Shown: piece after piece, positions 1 through 8,014 of the stretch | Numbering within the stretch: the first letter of the stretch is position 1 | Layout: every line of letters begins with the position of its first letter | Assembly (NCBI RefSeq): GCF_007679345.1 | Contig: NZ_VEGH01000007.1 | Location: 206,707 to 270,706, forward strand | Source: Cellulosimicrobium cellulans | Lineage (GTDB): Bacteria > Actinomycetota > Actinomycetes > Actinomycetales > Cellulomonadaceae | Length of the DNA: 64,000 nucleotides | Direction of reading: 5' to 3' | Translations under genes and position numbers: made by a program | The notes under the pieces: model-generated | Database searches by the model: none | Seen by the model: the letters and a program-made list of their open reading frames with translations, nothing else | What the model was told of the DNA's origin: nothing

Positions 1-621
1 GCCTGGGCCGTCGGCGCCGACCCGGCCGCCGTCGCCGCCGGGCTCGGGGAGTTCCGCGGCACCGGCCGGCGGTTCGAGGACCGCGGCACGGCCGCCGGCG
101 TCCGCGTCGTCGACGACTACGCCCACCACCCCACCGAGGTCGCCGCGCTGCTGCGGACCGCCCGCGGCGTGGCCGGGGACGGCGCGGTGCACGTGCTGTT
201 CCAGCCGCACCTGTTCTCGCGCACCCGCGCGTTCGCCGCGGAGTTCGGGGCGGCGCTCGACCTCGCGGACACCGTCGTCGTGACCGACGTGTACGCCGCC
301 CGGGAGGACCCGGACCCCGAGGTGTCGGGCGACACGATCGTGCAGCGCGTGCCCACGCCGGGCCGCGCGCGGTTCGTCGCGGACCGGCACGAGGCGGCGC
401 GGGCCGTGGCCGCGGCCGCCGCGCCCGGCGACCTGGTGCTGACCGTGGGGGCCGGCGACGTGACCGAGCTCGGTGCGGTCGTGCTGGCGGCGCTGTCCGG
501 CTCGGGCGCCGGTGGGGCCGCCGACGCGCCGGCCGCCGACGCGCCCGCGGTCGACGACGGAGCGGCCGGCCCGGTCGACGGCGGGACCCCCGGCACCGCC
601 CCGGAGGCGGAGCAGGCGTGA
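1..621 (+). CDS. murC: UDP-N-acetylmuramate-L-alanine ligase MurC, C-terminal part
   Basis: This is the 3' end of the ligase that adds L-alanine to UDP-MurNAc in cytoplasmic peptidoglycan precursor synthesis; the gene begins before the window, so the central ATPase domain is missing. The reading frame is open from base 1. The Mur-ligase C-terminal hallmark DDYAHHPTE lies at about residues 38-46 of the fragment and is followed by QPHLFSRT, both typical of MurC. The last 40 or so residues are an Ala/Gly/Pro-rich tail with no recognisable domain. The stop codon overlaps the ftsQ start by four bases (GTGA), as expected in the dcw cluster. Confidence 0.95.
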   Translation, partial: AWAVGADPAAVAAGLGEFRGTGRRFEDRGTAAGVRVVDDYAHHPTEVAALLRTARGVAGDGAVHVLFQPHLFSRTRAFAAEFGAALDLADTVVVTDVYAAREDPDPEVSGDTIVQRVPTPGRARFVADRHEAARAVAAAAAPGDLVLTVGAGDVTELGAVVLAALSGSGAGGAADAPAADAPAVDDGAAGPVDGGTPGTAPEAEQA

Positions 622-1742
622 CCCCCCCGCAACGCCCGCGCCCGCCGCAGCCGCCGCGCCCGGCGACGCCGCGGCCCGCCCCGGCGCGCCGTCCCGCGCC
701 GCGGGCCACCCCGGACGCCGGCGACGCGACCGCCCCCACGACGGCGGTCCCGTCGGCCGGGCGGCCGGCGAGCCCGTCGGCGGGCGCCGCTGCGGCCCCG
801 CGCACGGACGGCCGCCCGGCGGCGCCGCGCGCGACCACCCCCCGGACGACCGGTGCCCCGCGCACCGCGGAGACCCCCGCGGCCCCCGCCGGGGCCTCGG
901 CCCGCCGGACCTCCGGCTCCACCGCCCTCGCCCCCCGCACCGGCGCGTTCCCCGTCCGGCCCCCGGTGGTCAGCCAGGGCTCGGCCGCGCGGTTCGCCGA
1001 GCGCGCCCGCGCCCGCCGCCGCCTGGCCTGGCGGCAGATCCTCATCGCCGCCGGCTCGGTGGTCGTGGTCGCGGCGCTCGCCTGGCTGCTGCTGCTGTCC
1101 CCGGCGTTCGCGCTGGACACCGAGCAGGTGCGGGTCGCGGGCGCCGGGACCGTCGTGGCCGTGGACCAGGTGCGGGCCGTCGTGGACGAGGAGGGCGGCA
1201 CCCCGCTGACCCGGCTGGACACCGCCGCGCTGCGCCAGCGGCTGCTCGACGTCCCCGGCGTCCGCGACGCGACGGTCACCCGGGACTGGCCGCACGGCCT
1301 GGCGGTGCAGCTCGTGTCCCGGGAGCCCGTCGCCGCGGTGCCCGAGTCCGCCGACGTCGCCCAGCACGCCGAGGGCGACGACGCGTCCGGGGCGGGCTAC
1401 GCCCTGGTGGACCAGGACGGCGTGAAGGTCGGCCGGTCCGACGCCCCGCCGGAGGGCCTGCCGGTCGTCGAGGTGCCGGTGGGCGACGCGCGGATCCTGT
1501 CCGCGGCGCTCGGCGTGCTGGAGGCGCTGCCCGAGGACCTGCTCGCGGCGATCGGCCAGGTGTCCGCCGGCACCCAGGACACCGTGCGGTTCACCCTGCG
1601 GGACGGGGCCACCGTCGAGTGGGGGAGCGCGCAGGACTCGGCGCTCAAGGTGGCGGTCCTGCAGGCCCTGCGCGCGGCGCCCGAGACGGCGGGCTCCACC
1701 CGGTACGACGTGACCGCGCCGACGATGCCGGTCGTCGGGTGA
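618..1742 (+). CDS. ftsQ: Cell division protein FtsQ
   Basis: FtsQ is a bitopic divisome protein that links FtsL/FtsB with FtsK and later proteins at the septum. The 374-residue product has about 135 Pro/Ala/Arg-rich cytoplasmic residues, one transmembrane helix at roughly 140-163, and an extracytoplasmic POTRA domain starting around [10 protein letters not shown], followed by the FtsQ beta domain. The long disordered cytoplasmic arm is common in actinobacterial FtsQ. The GTG start at 618 overlaps the murC stop, so translation is probably coupled. It is followed by a 141-bp gap that holds the ftsZ promoter region. Confidence 0.93.
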   Translation: MTPPQRPRPPQPPRPATPRPAPARRPAPRATPDAGDATAPTTAVPSAGRPASPSAGAAAAPRTDGRPAAPRATTPRTTGAPRTAETPAAPAGASARRTSGSTALAPRTGAFPVRPPVVSQGSAARFAERARARRRLAWRQILIAAGSVVVVAALAWLLLLSPAFALDTEQVRVAGAGTVVAVDQVRAVVDEEGGTPLTRLDTAALRQRLLDVPGVRDATVTRDWPHGLAVQLVSREPVAAVPESADVAQHAEGDDASGAGYALVDQDGVKVGRSDAPPEGLPVVEVPVGDARILSAALGVLEALPEDLLAAIGQVSAGTQDTVRFTLRDGATVEWGSAQDSALKVAVLQALRAAPETAGSTRYDVTAPTMPVVG

Positions 1743-1770
1743 TCCCGGCCCGACACGCGCGCACCGGTCG

Positions 1771-1799
1771 TTGAACGACCCCGGCACGGCACATACCGT
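1771..1799 (+). promoter_or_regulatory. Candidate ftsZ promoter
   Basis: TTGAAC at 1771-1776 and TACCGT at 1794-1799 are separated by 17 bases, a good sigma-70-type spacing. The predicted start near 1806 gives an ftsZ leader of about 80 bases containing the palindrome at 1829-1845. A GACAC pentamer (the WhiA core motif in Streptomyces) lies at 1752-1756, but one copy is expected by chance. Confidence 0.5.
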
Positions 1800-1828
1800 C
1801 ACACCTAGACAGAACTGACATAACTATA

Positions 1829-1845
1829 ACCCTCAACTTGAGGGT
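1829..1845. promoter_or_regulatory. 17-bp perfect palindrome in ftsZ leader
   Basis: ACCCTCAA-C-TTGAGGGT is a perfect inverted repeat with 8-base arms and one central base, in an unusually A+T-rich patch 39 bases before the ftsZ start codon. It could be a protein operator or a leader hairpin; the one-base spacer favours a DNA-binding dimer site over an RNA hairpin. Confidence 0.5.
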
Positions 1846-1883
1846 GAAGGTTCGTCGACATCGCGAGACGAGAGGCACCCACC

Positions 1884-3137
1884 GTGGCAGCTCCGCAGAA
1901 CTACCTGGCGGTCATCAAGGTCGTCGGCATCGGTGGTGGCGGCGTGAACGCCGTGAACCGCATGATCGAGGTCGGCCTCAAGGGTGTCGAGTTCATCGCC
2001 ATCAACACCGACGCGCAGGCCCTGCTCATGTCGGACGCCGACGTGAAGCTCGACGTCGGCCGCGAGCTGACCCGCGGCCTCGGCGCCGGCGCCGACCCCG
2101 AGGTCGGCAAGAAGGCCGCCGAGGACCACGCGGAGGAGATCGAGGACGTCCTGCGCGGCGCCGACATGGTCTTCGTGACCGCGGGCGAGGGCGGCGGCAC
2201 CGGCACCGGCGGCGCGCCCGTCGTGGCCCGCATCGCCCGCTCGCTCGGCGCGCTGACCATCGGCGTGGTGACGCGCCCGTTCACCTTCGAGGGCCGCCGC
2301 CGCACCGTGCAGGCGGACTCCGGCATCGAGGCGCTGCGCGCCGAGGTCGACACCCTCATCGTGATCCCGAACGACCGCCTGCTGTCGATCTCCGACCGCT
2401 CCGTGTCGGTGCTCGACGCGTTCCGCTCGGCCGACCAGGTGCTGCTCTCCGGTGTCCAGGGCATCACCGACCTCATCACGACGCCGGGCCTGATCAACCT
2501 CGACTTCGCGGACGTGAAGTCCGTGATGCAGGGGGCGGGGTCGGCCCTCATGGGCATCGGCTCGGCCCGCGGCGAGGACCGCGCGGTCCAGGCGGCCGAG
2601 CTGGCGATCTCCTCGCCGCTGCTCGAGGCCAGCATCGACGGGGCGCACGGCGTGCTGCTGTCCATCCAGGGTGGCTCGGACCTCGGCCTGTTCGAGATCA
2701 ACGAGGCCGCACGCCTGGTGCAGGAGGCCGCGCACCCCGAGGCCAACATCATCTTCGGCGCGGTCATCGACGACGCCCTCGGCGACGAGGTGCGCGTGAC
2801 CGTCATCGCGGCAGGCTTCGACGGCGGCGCCCCGGTGGTCCGTCGCGACGCGCGCGGGCTCGGCCAGGTGAGCGCCGGTGGCGGCCAGGCCGCGCCGCAG
2901 GTCCCCGCCTCGATCCCGCCGGCGGCCGCCGTGCCGACGACGACCGCGGCGCACGCCGCCGTCCCGCCGCGCCCGGTGGGGCCGGACGAGGAGCGCCGCC
3001 AGGCGGCCGAGGTCCCCGCGTTCCTCACCCCGGACCAGGCCGCGGGCACCAGTCAGCTCGAGGTCCCGCGGATCTTCGAGGAGGAGGTCGCCCGCCGCAA
3101 GGAGGACGACCTCGACGTGCCCGACTTCCTCAAGTAG
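1884..3137 (+). CDS. ftsZ: Cell division GTPase FtsZ
   Basis: FtsZ is the tubulin-like GTPase that polymerises into the Z ring. The 417-residue protein carries the tubulin signature GGGTGTG at about residues 103-110, the N-terminal [13 protein letters not shown] nucleotide-binding segment, and the C-terminal conserved peptide ending DLDVPDFLK that binds SepF/FtsA-type anchors. A Pro/Ala-rich linker of about 90 residues separates core and tail. The GTG start at 1884 is supported by a GAGAGG-like ribosome-binding site in the preceding bases and by the family N-terminus [15 protein letters not shown]. The downstream pgeF begins only six bases after the stop. Confidence 0.98.
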   Translation: MAAPQNYLAVIKVVGIGGGGVNAVNRMIEVGLKGVEFIAINTDAQALLMSDADVKLDVGRELTRGLGAGADPEVGKKAAEDHAEEIEDVLRGADMVFVTAGEGGGTGTGGAPVVARIARSLGALTIGVVTRPFTFEGRRRTVQADSGIEALRAEVDTLIVIPNDRLLSISDRSVSVLDAFRSADQVLLSGVQGITDLITTPGLINLDFADVKSVMQGAGSALMGIGSARGEDRAVQAAELAISSPLLEASIDGAHGVLLSIQGGSDLGLFEINEAARLVQEAAHPEANIIFGAVIDDALGDEVRVTVIAAGFDGGAPVVRRDARGLGQVSAGGGQAAPQVPASIPPAAAVPTTTAAHAAVPPRPVGPDEERRQAAEVPAFLTPDQAAGTSQLEVPRIFEEEVARRKEDDLDVPDFLK

Positions 3138-3143
3138 GCGCCG

Positions 3144-3905
3144 GTGGCGCTGCCGGTCCTCGGGGTCGACCTCGGCCCGGGCGTCCGCGCGGGGTTCACC
3201 ACCCGCGCGGGCGGCGTCAGCGCGCCGCCGTGGGACGAGCTCGACCTGGGGCTGCTGGTCGGGGACGACCCGGCGCACGTGCGGGAGAACCGCGCGCGCG
3301 TCGCCGCCTGGGCCGGGGCGCCCGTGGCGTGGGCCACCCAGGTGCACGGCGCGGACGTGCACGTGGTGCGCGGCCCGGGCGACGCCGCGCCCGACACCGT
3401 GGGGGAGGCCGACGCGCTGGTGTCGGCCGCGCCCGGCACGGCGGTCGGCGTGCTGGTCGCGGACTGCGTGCCGGTGCTGCTGGCCGACCCCGTCGCGCGC
3501 GTCGTCGGCGCGGCGCACGCCGGTCGGCGCGGGCTCGTCGCCGGGGTCGTGCAGGCCGCGCTCGCGACCATGGTCGCGCGCGGGGCCGACCCGGGCCGGG
3601 TGCGCGCCGTCGTCGGCCCCGCGATCAGCGGCGCCCGGTACGAGGTGCCGGCCGCGATGCGCGACGAGGTCGACGCCGTCGTCCCCGGCACCGCCTGCAC
3701 GACGGACGCCGGCACGCCCGGGCTCGACCTGCCGGGCGGCGTGGCCGCGGTGCTGCGGGCCGCCGGCGTGGGCGACGTGCGGCTCACCGGCCTGTGCACC
3801 GACGCCGACGACCGGTTCTACTCCCACCGGCGCGCGCAGCGCGCCGGGACCACCACCGGGCGCTTCGCCGGGGTGGTCGCGCTCGCGGAAATGCCGGGTG
3901 CGTGA
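3144..3905 (+). CDS. pgeF: PgeF/YfiH family (multicopper-oxidase-fold) protein
   Basis: This family (also called YfiH, YlmD, LACC1-like) acts as a purine nucleoside-cleaving enzyme and has been linked to peptidoglycan editing in E. coli. The 253-residue protein shows the family's metal-site segments: TQVHG at about residue 68, VADCVPVLL, AAHAGRRG and the terminal GLCTD...FYSHRR block. Length is normal. The GTG start lies six bases after the ftsZ stop, and ftsZ-pgeF-sepF is the standard actinobacterial order, so it is co-transcribed with ftsZ. The exact physiological substrate cannot be read from sequence. Confidence 0.92.
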   Translation: MALPVLGVDLGPGVRAGFTTRAGGVSAPPWDELDLGLLVGDDPAHVRENRARVAAWAGAPVAWATQVHGADVHVVRGPGDAAPDTVGEADALVSAAPGTAVGVLVADCVPVLLADPVARVVGAAHAGRRGLVAGVVQAALATMVARGADPGRVRAVVGPAISGARYEVPAAMRDEVDAVVPGTACTTDAGTPGLDLPGGVAAVLRAAGVGDVRLTGLCTDADDRFYSHRRAQRAGTTTGRFAGVVALAEMPGA

Positions 3906-3927
3906 CATGTCCGGAAATTGCTCCGAG

Positions 3928-3952
3928 GACACGCCGACACGCCGCGTGTCGG
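3928..3952. promoter_or_regulatory. GACAC/GTGTC cluster upstream of sepF
   Basis: Three copies of GACAC lie within 23 bp: 3928-3932 and 3936-3940 on the + strand and 3946-3950 as GTGTC. The last two form a 7-bp inverted repeat, CCGACAC-GCCGC-GTGTCGG (3934-3952). GACAC is the published core of WhiA binding sites in Streptomyces. A -10-like TAGCGT follows at 3979-3984. The hairpin could instead end the ftsZ-pgeF transcript, but it has no T-rich tail. Confidence 0.45.
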
Positions 3953-4028
3953 AACCCGGCCGCATCCAGGCGCATTGCTAGCGTGACGGCGCAGGAGATG
4001 TGAGCAATTCGGGGATGGAGTGATCGCG

Positions 4029-4514
4029 ATGGCCGGAGCGCTGCGCAAGACCATGCTGTACCTCGGGCTTGCCGACGACCGGGGCGAGCACGACCAGTAC
4101 GTCGACGAGTACGACGAGCCGGAGGCGACGGTGGGACAGGACTACGAGGCCGAGGTCACGCCGCTGCGCCGTGAGCCGGCGCCGGAGCGACCCGTCGCCG
4201 CCGCGGCCCCCGCGCCGCGCCACGACGGCGAGGTGCGGCGGATCACCACGATCCACCCGCGCTCGTACAACGACGCGCGCAAGATCGGCGAGGCGTTCCG
4301 CGAGAACACCCCGGTGATCATGAACCTGTCCGACATGGACGACGTCGACGCCAAGCGCCTGGTGGACTTCGCCGCGGGCCTGATCTTCGGGCTGCACGGC
4401 GCGATCGAGCGGGTGACCAACAAGGTCTTCCTGCTGTCGCCGCAGTCGGTGGAGATCACCGGCGACGGGCGTGCCCCCGAGGGCTCCCGCGCCGGCTTCT
4501 TCAACCAGAGCTGA
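4029..4514 (+). CDS. sepF: Cell division protein SepF
   Basis: SepF anchors FtsZ to the membrane in organisms without FtsA and bundles FtsZ filaments. The N-terminal MAGALRKTMLYLGLAD is the amphipathic membrane-binding helix; a 50-residue acidic linker leads to the conserved SepF domain (about residues 75-150) with IHPRSYNDARKIGEAF and DAKRLVDFAAGL. The ATG at 4029 is preferred over GTG 4020 because GGAG at 4017-4020 sits eight bases before it and the family starts at this Met. The product is 161 residues. A likely own promoter lies between pgeF and this gene. Confidence 0.95.
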   Translation: MAGALRKTMLYLGLADDRGEHDQYVDEYDEPEATVGQDYEAEVTPLRREPAPERPVAAAAPAPRHDGEVRRITTIHPRSYNDARKIGEAFRENTPVIMNLSDMDDVDAKRLVDFAAGLIFGLHGAIERVTNKVFLLSPQSVEITGDGRAPEGSRAGFFNQS

Positions 4515-4538
4515 CGGGGATCGGGGAGACTGGGACGC

Positions 4539-4829
4539 GTGACCCTCGTCCTCGGCCTGCTGCAGATCGTCGTCCTGGCCTTCATCCTGGTCCTGCTCGT
4601 GCGCCTCGTCCTCGACTGGGTGCAGTACTTCGCGCGCGACTGGCGTCCGCGCGGCGCGGCGCTCGTCGTCGCGGAGATCACGTACTCCGTGACCGACCCG
4701 CCGCTGCGCGCCCTGCGCCGGCTGATCCCGCCGCTGACCCTGGGCTCGGTGCGCCTCGACCTGGCGTTCCTCGTGCTCATGCTCGGCTGCTCGTTCCTGC
4801 TCTCGCTGCTGGGGGCGCTCGCCGCATGA
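4539..4829 (+). CDS. YggT family membrane protein
   Basis: This 96-residue protein has two hydrophobic helices (about residues 3-25 and 68-93) flanking the YggT loop with VTDPPLRALRRLIPP, which defines the family. Its biochemical role is unresolved; in Gram-positive bacteria it is always found beside sepF and divIVA, suggesting a role at the division membrane. The GTG start is preceded by GGGGAG nine bases upstream. It lies 24 bases after sepF and is probably in the same transcript. Confidence 0.9.
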   Translation: MTLVLGLLQIVVLAFILVLLVRLVLDWVQYFARDWRPRGAALVVAEITYSVTDPPLRALRRLIPPLTLGSVRLDLAFLVLMLGCSFLLSLLGALAA

Positions 4830-4986
4830 CGCGCACCCGCGCGCAGCACGCCGGCCCGGTGGCCGGCACCCGTCCGCGCCCCGCCGACCGGGTCGCGTGC
4901 ACAAACCGGAATGTCCGCTACGGTGGCCCGAGGTGGTCGGCGGACTGCCACCGGCTCGACCCAGTACGACCGAAGAGGTGACGACG

Positions 4987-5643
4987 ATGGCACTGCTGAC
5001 AGCAGACGACGTCCTGAACAAGAAGTTCCAGGCGACGAAGTTCCGCGAGGGGTACGACCAGGACGAGGTCGACGACTTCCTCGACGAGGTCGTGAACACC
5101 CTCCGGGAGACCCAGAGCGAGAACGAGGACCTCAAGTCCAAGCTCGCCGCGGCCGAGCGCCGGATCGCCGAGCTGAGCCGCCAGGGGGCGCAGGCCGCCC
5201 AGGCGCCGAAGCCGGAGGCCGAGAAGCCCGCGCCCGCCCCGGTCCCCGCCGCCGCCCCGGCGCCGGCCCCGGTCGCCACCGCGCCGGTCGCGCCGCAGCG
5301 GCAGAGCGAGCCCGAGTCGGCCACCGGCATGCTCGCCCTGGCGCAGAAGCTGCACGACGACTACGTGCGCAGCGGCCAGGAGGAGGGCGACCGCATCGTC
5401 AACGAGGCGAAGGGCCAGGCCCAGCGCATCGTCCGCGAGGCGGAGGAGACCTCGGCCCGCACGCTGTCGGAGCTGGAGCAGGAGCGGTCGATCCTCGAGC
5501 GGAAGATCGACGAGCTGCGCGTCTTCGAGCGCGACTACCGCACGCGCCTGAAGAGCTACCTCGAGAACCTGCTCGGCGACCTCGACAACCGGGCGAGCGC
5601 GCTCCCGCAGCGCGGCGCCCAGGGCGCCACCCCGTCCGTCTGA
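4987..5643 (+). CDS. divIVA: DivIVA/Wag31 polar growth protein
   Basis: DivIVA (Wag31) is a coiled-coil scaffold that binds curved membrane and organises polar or septal wall growth in actinobacteria. The N-terminal MALLTADDVLNKKF...GYDQDEVDDFLDEVV is the membrane-binding DivIVA domain; coiled-coil segments at about 40-70 and 120-205 flank an Ala/Pro-rich linker. ATG 4987 is chosen because GAGGTG lies just before it and it gives the family N-terminus; an upstream in-frame ATG at 4897 would add an atypical 30 residues. A -10-like TACGGT (4919-4924) suggests its own promoter. The product is 218 residues. Confidence 0.95.
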   Translation: MALLTADDVLNKKFQATKFREGYDQDEVDDFLDEVVNTLRETQSENEDLKSKLAAAERRIAELSRQGAQAAQAPKPEAEKPAPAPVPAAAPAPAPVATAPVAPQRQSEPESATGMLALAQKLHDDYVRSGQEEGDRIVNEAKGQAQRIVREAEETSARTLSELEQERSILERKIDELRVFERDYRTRLKSYLENLLGDLDNRASALPQRGAQGATPSV

Positions 5644-5667
5644 CGGATCGCACGCTCGTCACCCACG

Positions 5668-5699
5668 ACACACCACGCCCGACCTCGGGCGTGGTGTGT
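5668..5699 (+). terminator. Terminator after divIVA
   Basis: A perfect 15-bp stem: the arm ACACACCACGCCCGA at 5668-5682 pairs with 5685-5699, leaving a two-base CC loop. It lies 25 bases after the divIVA stop and ends the division cluster. The T-rich tail is weak, as is usual in high-GC actinobacteria. Confidence 0.85.
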
Positions 5700-5728
5700 T
5701 GTGCGTCCAGGTCACGGGCGACTAGTCT
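5699..5728 (+). promoter_or_regulatory. Candidate promoter of the DksA-like gene
   Basis: TTGTGC (5699-5704) and TAGTCT (5723-5728) are spaced by 18 bases. The -35 begins on the last base of the divIVA terminator, so the two elements are tightly packed. The predicted start near 5735 gives a leader of about 25 bases that includes a GAGGAAAGAGGA ribosome-binding site. Confidence 0.5.
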
Positions 5729-5760
5729 CTGCGGACTCATCTGAGGAAAGAGGACCCGAC

Positions 5761-6219
5761 GTGGCCATCAACGACTCGCTCGACGCGCCCGCTGCCCGCC
5801 CGCTGCCCGACCTGACGGACGCGGCCACCCGGTTCCCGGTCCGCGCCGGTGAGGAGCCCTGGACCGAGCAGGAGGTGCGGGAGGTCGCCACCGAGCTGAT
5901 CAGCGAGATCGACCGCCTGACCTCCGAGCTCGCCGCCGCCGACGAGGAGCTGTCCGACCTGCTCCGCAACTCGGGCGACGGCGCGGGCGACGACCAGGCC
6001 GATTCCGGCTCCAGCGCGCTCGAGCGCGAGCACGAGCTGACCCTGGTGAACAACACCCGGGACATGCTCGAGCAGACGACGCGGGCCCTGGCCCGGATCG
6101 ACGCCGGCACGTTCGGGCGCTGCGACTCCTGCGGCGAGGCGATCGGCAAGGCGCGGGTGCAGGCGTTCCCGCGGGCGACCCTGTGCGTGTCGTGCAAGCA
6201 GCGCGAGGAGCGCCGCTGA
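5761..6219 (+). CDS. TraR/DksA family zinc-finger protein
   Basis: DksA/TraR proteins bind the RNA polymerase secondary channel and adjust transcription, often with ppGpp. The 152-residue product has a central acidic coiled coil (EQEVREVATELISEI onward) and a C-terminal C4 zinc ribbon CDSCGEAIG...CVSCK. The GTG at 5761 is chosen because of the strong purine-rich site just upstream and because earlier codons fall in the promoter. It is a single-gene unit between two strong terminators and sits beside divIVA in many relatives. Whether it acts on polymerase here is inference. Confidence 0.85.
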   Translation: MAINDSLDAPAARPLPDLTDAATRFPVRAGEEPWTEQEVREVATELISEIDRLTSELAAADEELSDLLRNSGDGAGDDQADSGSSALEREHELTLVNNTRDMLEQTTRALARIDAGTFGRCDSCGEAIGKARVQAFPRATLCVSCKQREERR

Positions 6220-6230
6220 CGCACCCCAGC

Positions 6231-6269
6231 GCACGACGGCCCCCGGCGCGACGCCGGGGGCCGTCGTGC
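6231..6269 (+). terminator. Terminator after the DksA-like gene
   Basis: A perfect 18-bp stem, 6231-6248 with 6252-6269, encloses a three-base CGA loop. It begins 11 bases after the stop codon. The lspA -10 element follows only 21 bases later. Confidence 0.9.
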
Positions 6270-6290
6270 GTCCGGGCGCCCGCGCGCCCG

Positions 6291-6296
6291 TAGACT
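6291..6296 (+). promoter_or_regulatory. -10 element of lspA (leaderless type)
   Basis: TAGACT ends eight bases before the lspA ATG, so transcription should start at or within a base or two of the start codon. No ribosome-binding site is present between them. Confidence 0.55.
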
Positions 6297-6304
6297 CCTG
6301 CCCG

Positions 6305-7009
6305 ATGTCCGCCACCTCCGGCCCCGCGGCCGACGACGCGCGTCGCGACGCCGCGCCGTCCGCCCCCGCGCCGTCCGCCCCCGACCACGTCGAGCCCGCC
6401 GCCGCGCCGCGGCCCGCCGAGACCGGGGCCGGCGCCCGTCCCGATGTGGCGCCCGCCCGGCGCCGGCGCCTCGTGGCCACCCTGGTGGCCCTCGCCGCCG
6501 TGACGCTGGTGCTCGACCAGGCGACCAAGGCCTGGGCCCTCGCCGGCCTGGACGAGGGCGTCCGGCACCCGGTGCTCGGCGACCTGCTCGGCCTGCAGCT
6601 GCTGTTCAACCCGGGCGCCGCGCTCGGCCTCGCCACCGGCACCACCTGGCTGCTGACGATCGTGGCCATCACCGTCGTCGTGGTCATCATCCGGGTGTCC
6701 CGGCGGCTCGGGTCGACGGGCTGGACCATCGCGCTGGGCCTGCTGCTCGGCGGTGCGCTCGGCAACCTGGTCGACCGGCTGATCCGCGACCCGGGCGTGT
6801 TCATGGGGCACGTCGTGGACTTCATCGCGTACGGCGACCTGTTCGTCGGCAACGTCGCGGACATCGCGATCGTGGCCGCGGCCGGCCTGCTGATGCTGCT
6901 GTCGCTCATGGGCGTGCGGCTCGACGGCACGCGCGAGCGCCGGGAGGACCCGGCGTCCGCGGCGGAGGGGGCCGGGGACGTCGCCGGGGACGGGCGTGCC
7001 GATGGCTGA
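6305..7009 (+). CDS. lspA: Prolipoprotein signal peptidase LspA
   Basis: LspA is the membrane aspartyl protease that removes signal peptides from prolipoproteins after lipidation. The 234-residue protein has four transmembrane helices; the conserved blocks are [24 protein letters not shown] and the catalytic VADIAI segment, placing the two active-site Asp residues in NLVDR and VADI. An unusual 55-residue Ala/Pro-rich N-terminal arm precedes helix 1. ATG 6305 is taken because it directly follows the TAGACT -10 and the preceding terminator excludes anything much earlier. Its 3' end overlaps rluD by eight bases, the usual lspA-rluD pair. Confidence 0.93.
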   Translation: MSATSGPAADDARRDAAPSAPAPSAPDHVEPAAAPRPAETGAGARPDVAPARRRRLVATLVALAAVTLVLDQATKAWALAGLDEGVRHPVLGDLLGLQLLFNPGAALGLATGTTWLLTIVAITVVVVIIRVSRRLGSTGWTIALGLLLGGALGNLVDRLIRDPGVFMGHVVDFIAYGDLFVGNVADIAIVAAAGLLMLLSLMGVRLDGTRERREDPASAAEGAGDVAGDGRADG

Positions 7010-7937
7010 CGTCCGCACCCTCCCCGTCCCGGACGCGCTGGCCGGCGAGCGGGTCGACGCGGCGCTGTCCCGGATGCTCGGGCTGTCCCGCACCCGCGCG
7101 GCGGAGCTCGCCGAGGCCGGCCACGTGCGGGTCGACGGCGTCGCCGTGGGCAAGTCCGCCCGGCTGCCCGGCGACGCGTGGCTCGAGGTCGAGCTGCCCG
7201 CGGTCGCCGAGGTGTCCGCCGTCCCGACCGAGGACGACGTGCCCGGCCTGCGCGTGGCCTACGAGGACGACGACGTCGTCGTGGTCGACAAGCCGGTCGG
7301 CGTGGCGGCGCACCCGTCGCCGGGGTGGACCGGCCCGACCGTCGTCGGCGTCCTGGCCGCCCGCGGCTACCGGATCTCCACGTCGGGCGCCGCCGAGCGC
7401 CAGGGCGTCGTGCACCGTCTCGACGTCGGTACCTCCGGCCTCATGGTGGTGGCCAAGAGCGAGCACGCGTACACGGTGCTCAAGCGCGCCTTCAAGGAGC
7501 GGACGGTCGACAAGGTCTACCACGCGCTCGCCCAGGGGCACCCGGAGCCCACCACGGGCACGATCGACGCCCCGATCGGGCGCCACCCCAGCCAGGACTG
7601 GAAGTTCGCGGTGACGGCCGAAGGCAAGCCGTCGGTGACGCACTACGAGGTGCTCGAGATGCTGCCCGCCGCGTCGCTGTGCGAGGTGCACCTCGAGACC
7701 GGCCGCACCCACCAGATCCGGGTGCACTTCCAGGCGCTGCGGCACCCGCTCGTCGGCGACCTCACCTACGGCGCGGACCCGGCCCTCGCGCAGCGCGTCG
7801 GGCTGACCCGGCAGTGGCTGCACGCGGTCCGGCTGGGCTTCGCCCACCCCGCCGACGGACGGCACCTGGAGGTCACCAGCGAGTACCCGGCGGACCTGTC
7901 GCACGCGCTGGAGACGCTGCGGGACGGGTACCGCTGA
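7002..7937 (+). CDS. rluD: RluD-family 23S rRNA pseudouridine synthase
   Basis: RluA/RluD enzymes isomerise specific uridines of 23S rRNA to pseudouridine. The protein of about 311 residues has an N-terminal S4 RNA-binding domain (about 12-60), then the catalytic domain with [11 protein letters not shown], whose Asp (about 141) is the nucleophile, and the terminal GRTHQIRVH block. Two starts are possible, GTG 6996 and ATG 7002; ATG is preferred. It overlaps the end of lspA, implying coupled translation. Family membership is certain; the exact target uridines are not. Confidence 0.92.
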   Translation: MADVRTLPVPDALAGERVDAALSRMLGLSRTRAAELAEAGHVRVDGVAVGKSARLPGDAWLEVELPAVAEVSAVPTEDDVPGLRVAYEDDDVVVVDKPVGVAAHPSPGWTGPTVVGVLAARGYRISTSGAAERQGVVHRLDVGTSGLMVVAKSEHAYTVLKRAFKERTVDKVYHALAQGHPEPTTGTIDAPIGRHPSQDWKFAVTAEGKPSVTHYEVLEMLPAASLCEVHLETGRTHQIRVHFQALRHPLVGDLTYGADPALAQRVGLTRQWLHAVRLGFAHPADGRHLEVTSEYPADLSHALETLRDGYR

Positions 7938-8001
7938 CCCCCGCGGTGTGACGTCCGCCGCGGGGGCGGCGGGGCGGCGCGGGGCTGTCGGAGCCTCGAC
8001 C

Positions 8002-8007
8002 TAGGAT
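8002..8007 (+). promoter_or_regulatory. -10 element of dnaE (leaderless type)
   Basis: TAGGAT ends seven bases before ATG 8015. It also overlaps an alternative in-frame ATG at 8006, which cannot be used if transcription starts from this hexamer; this argues for the 8015 start. Confidence 0.5.
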
Positions 8008-8014
8008 GGCTCGC

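Noticed and set aside
4897..4986. Longer DivIVA starting at ATG 4897
   Set aside because: The extra 30 residues are not DivIVA-like, span the probable -10 TACGGT, and the internal ATG 4987 has a good GAGGTG site.
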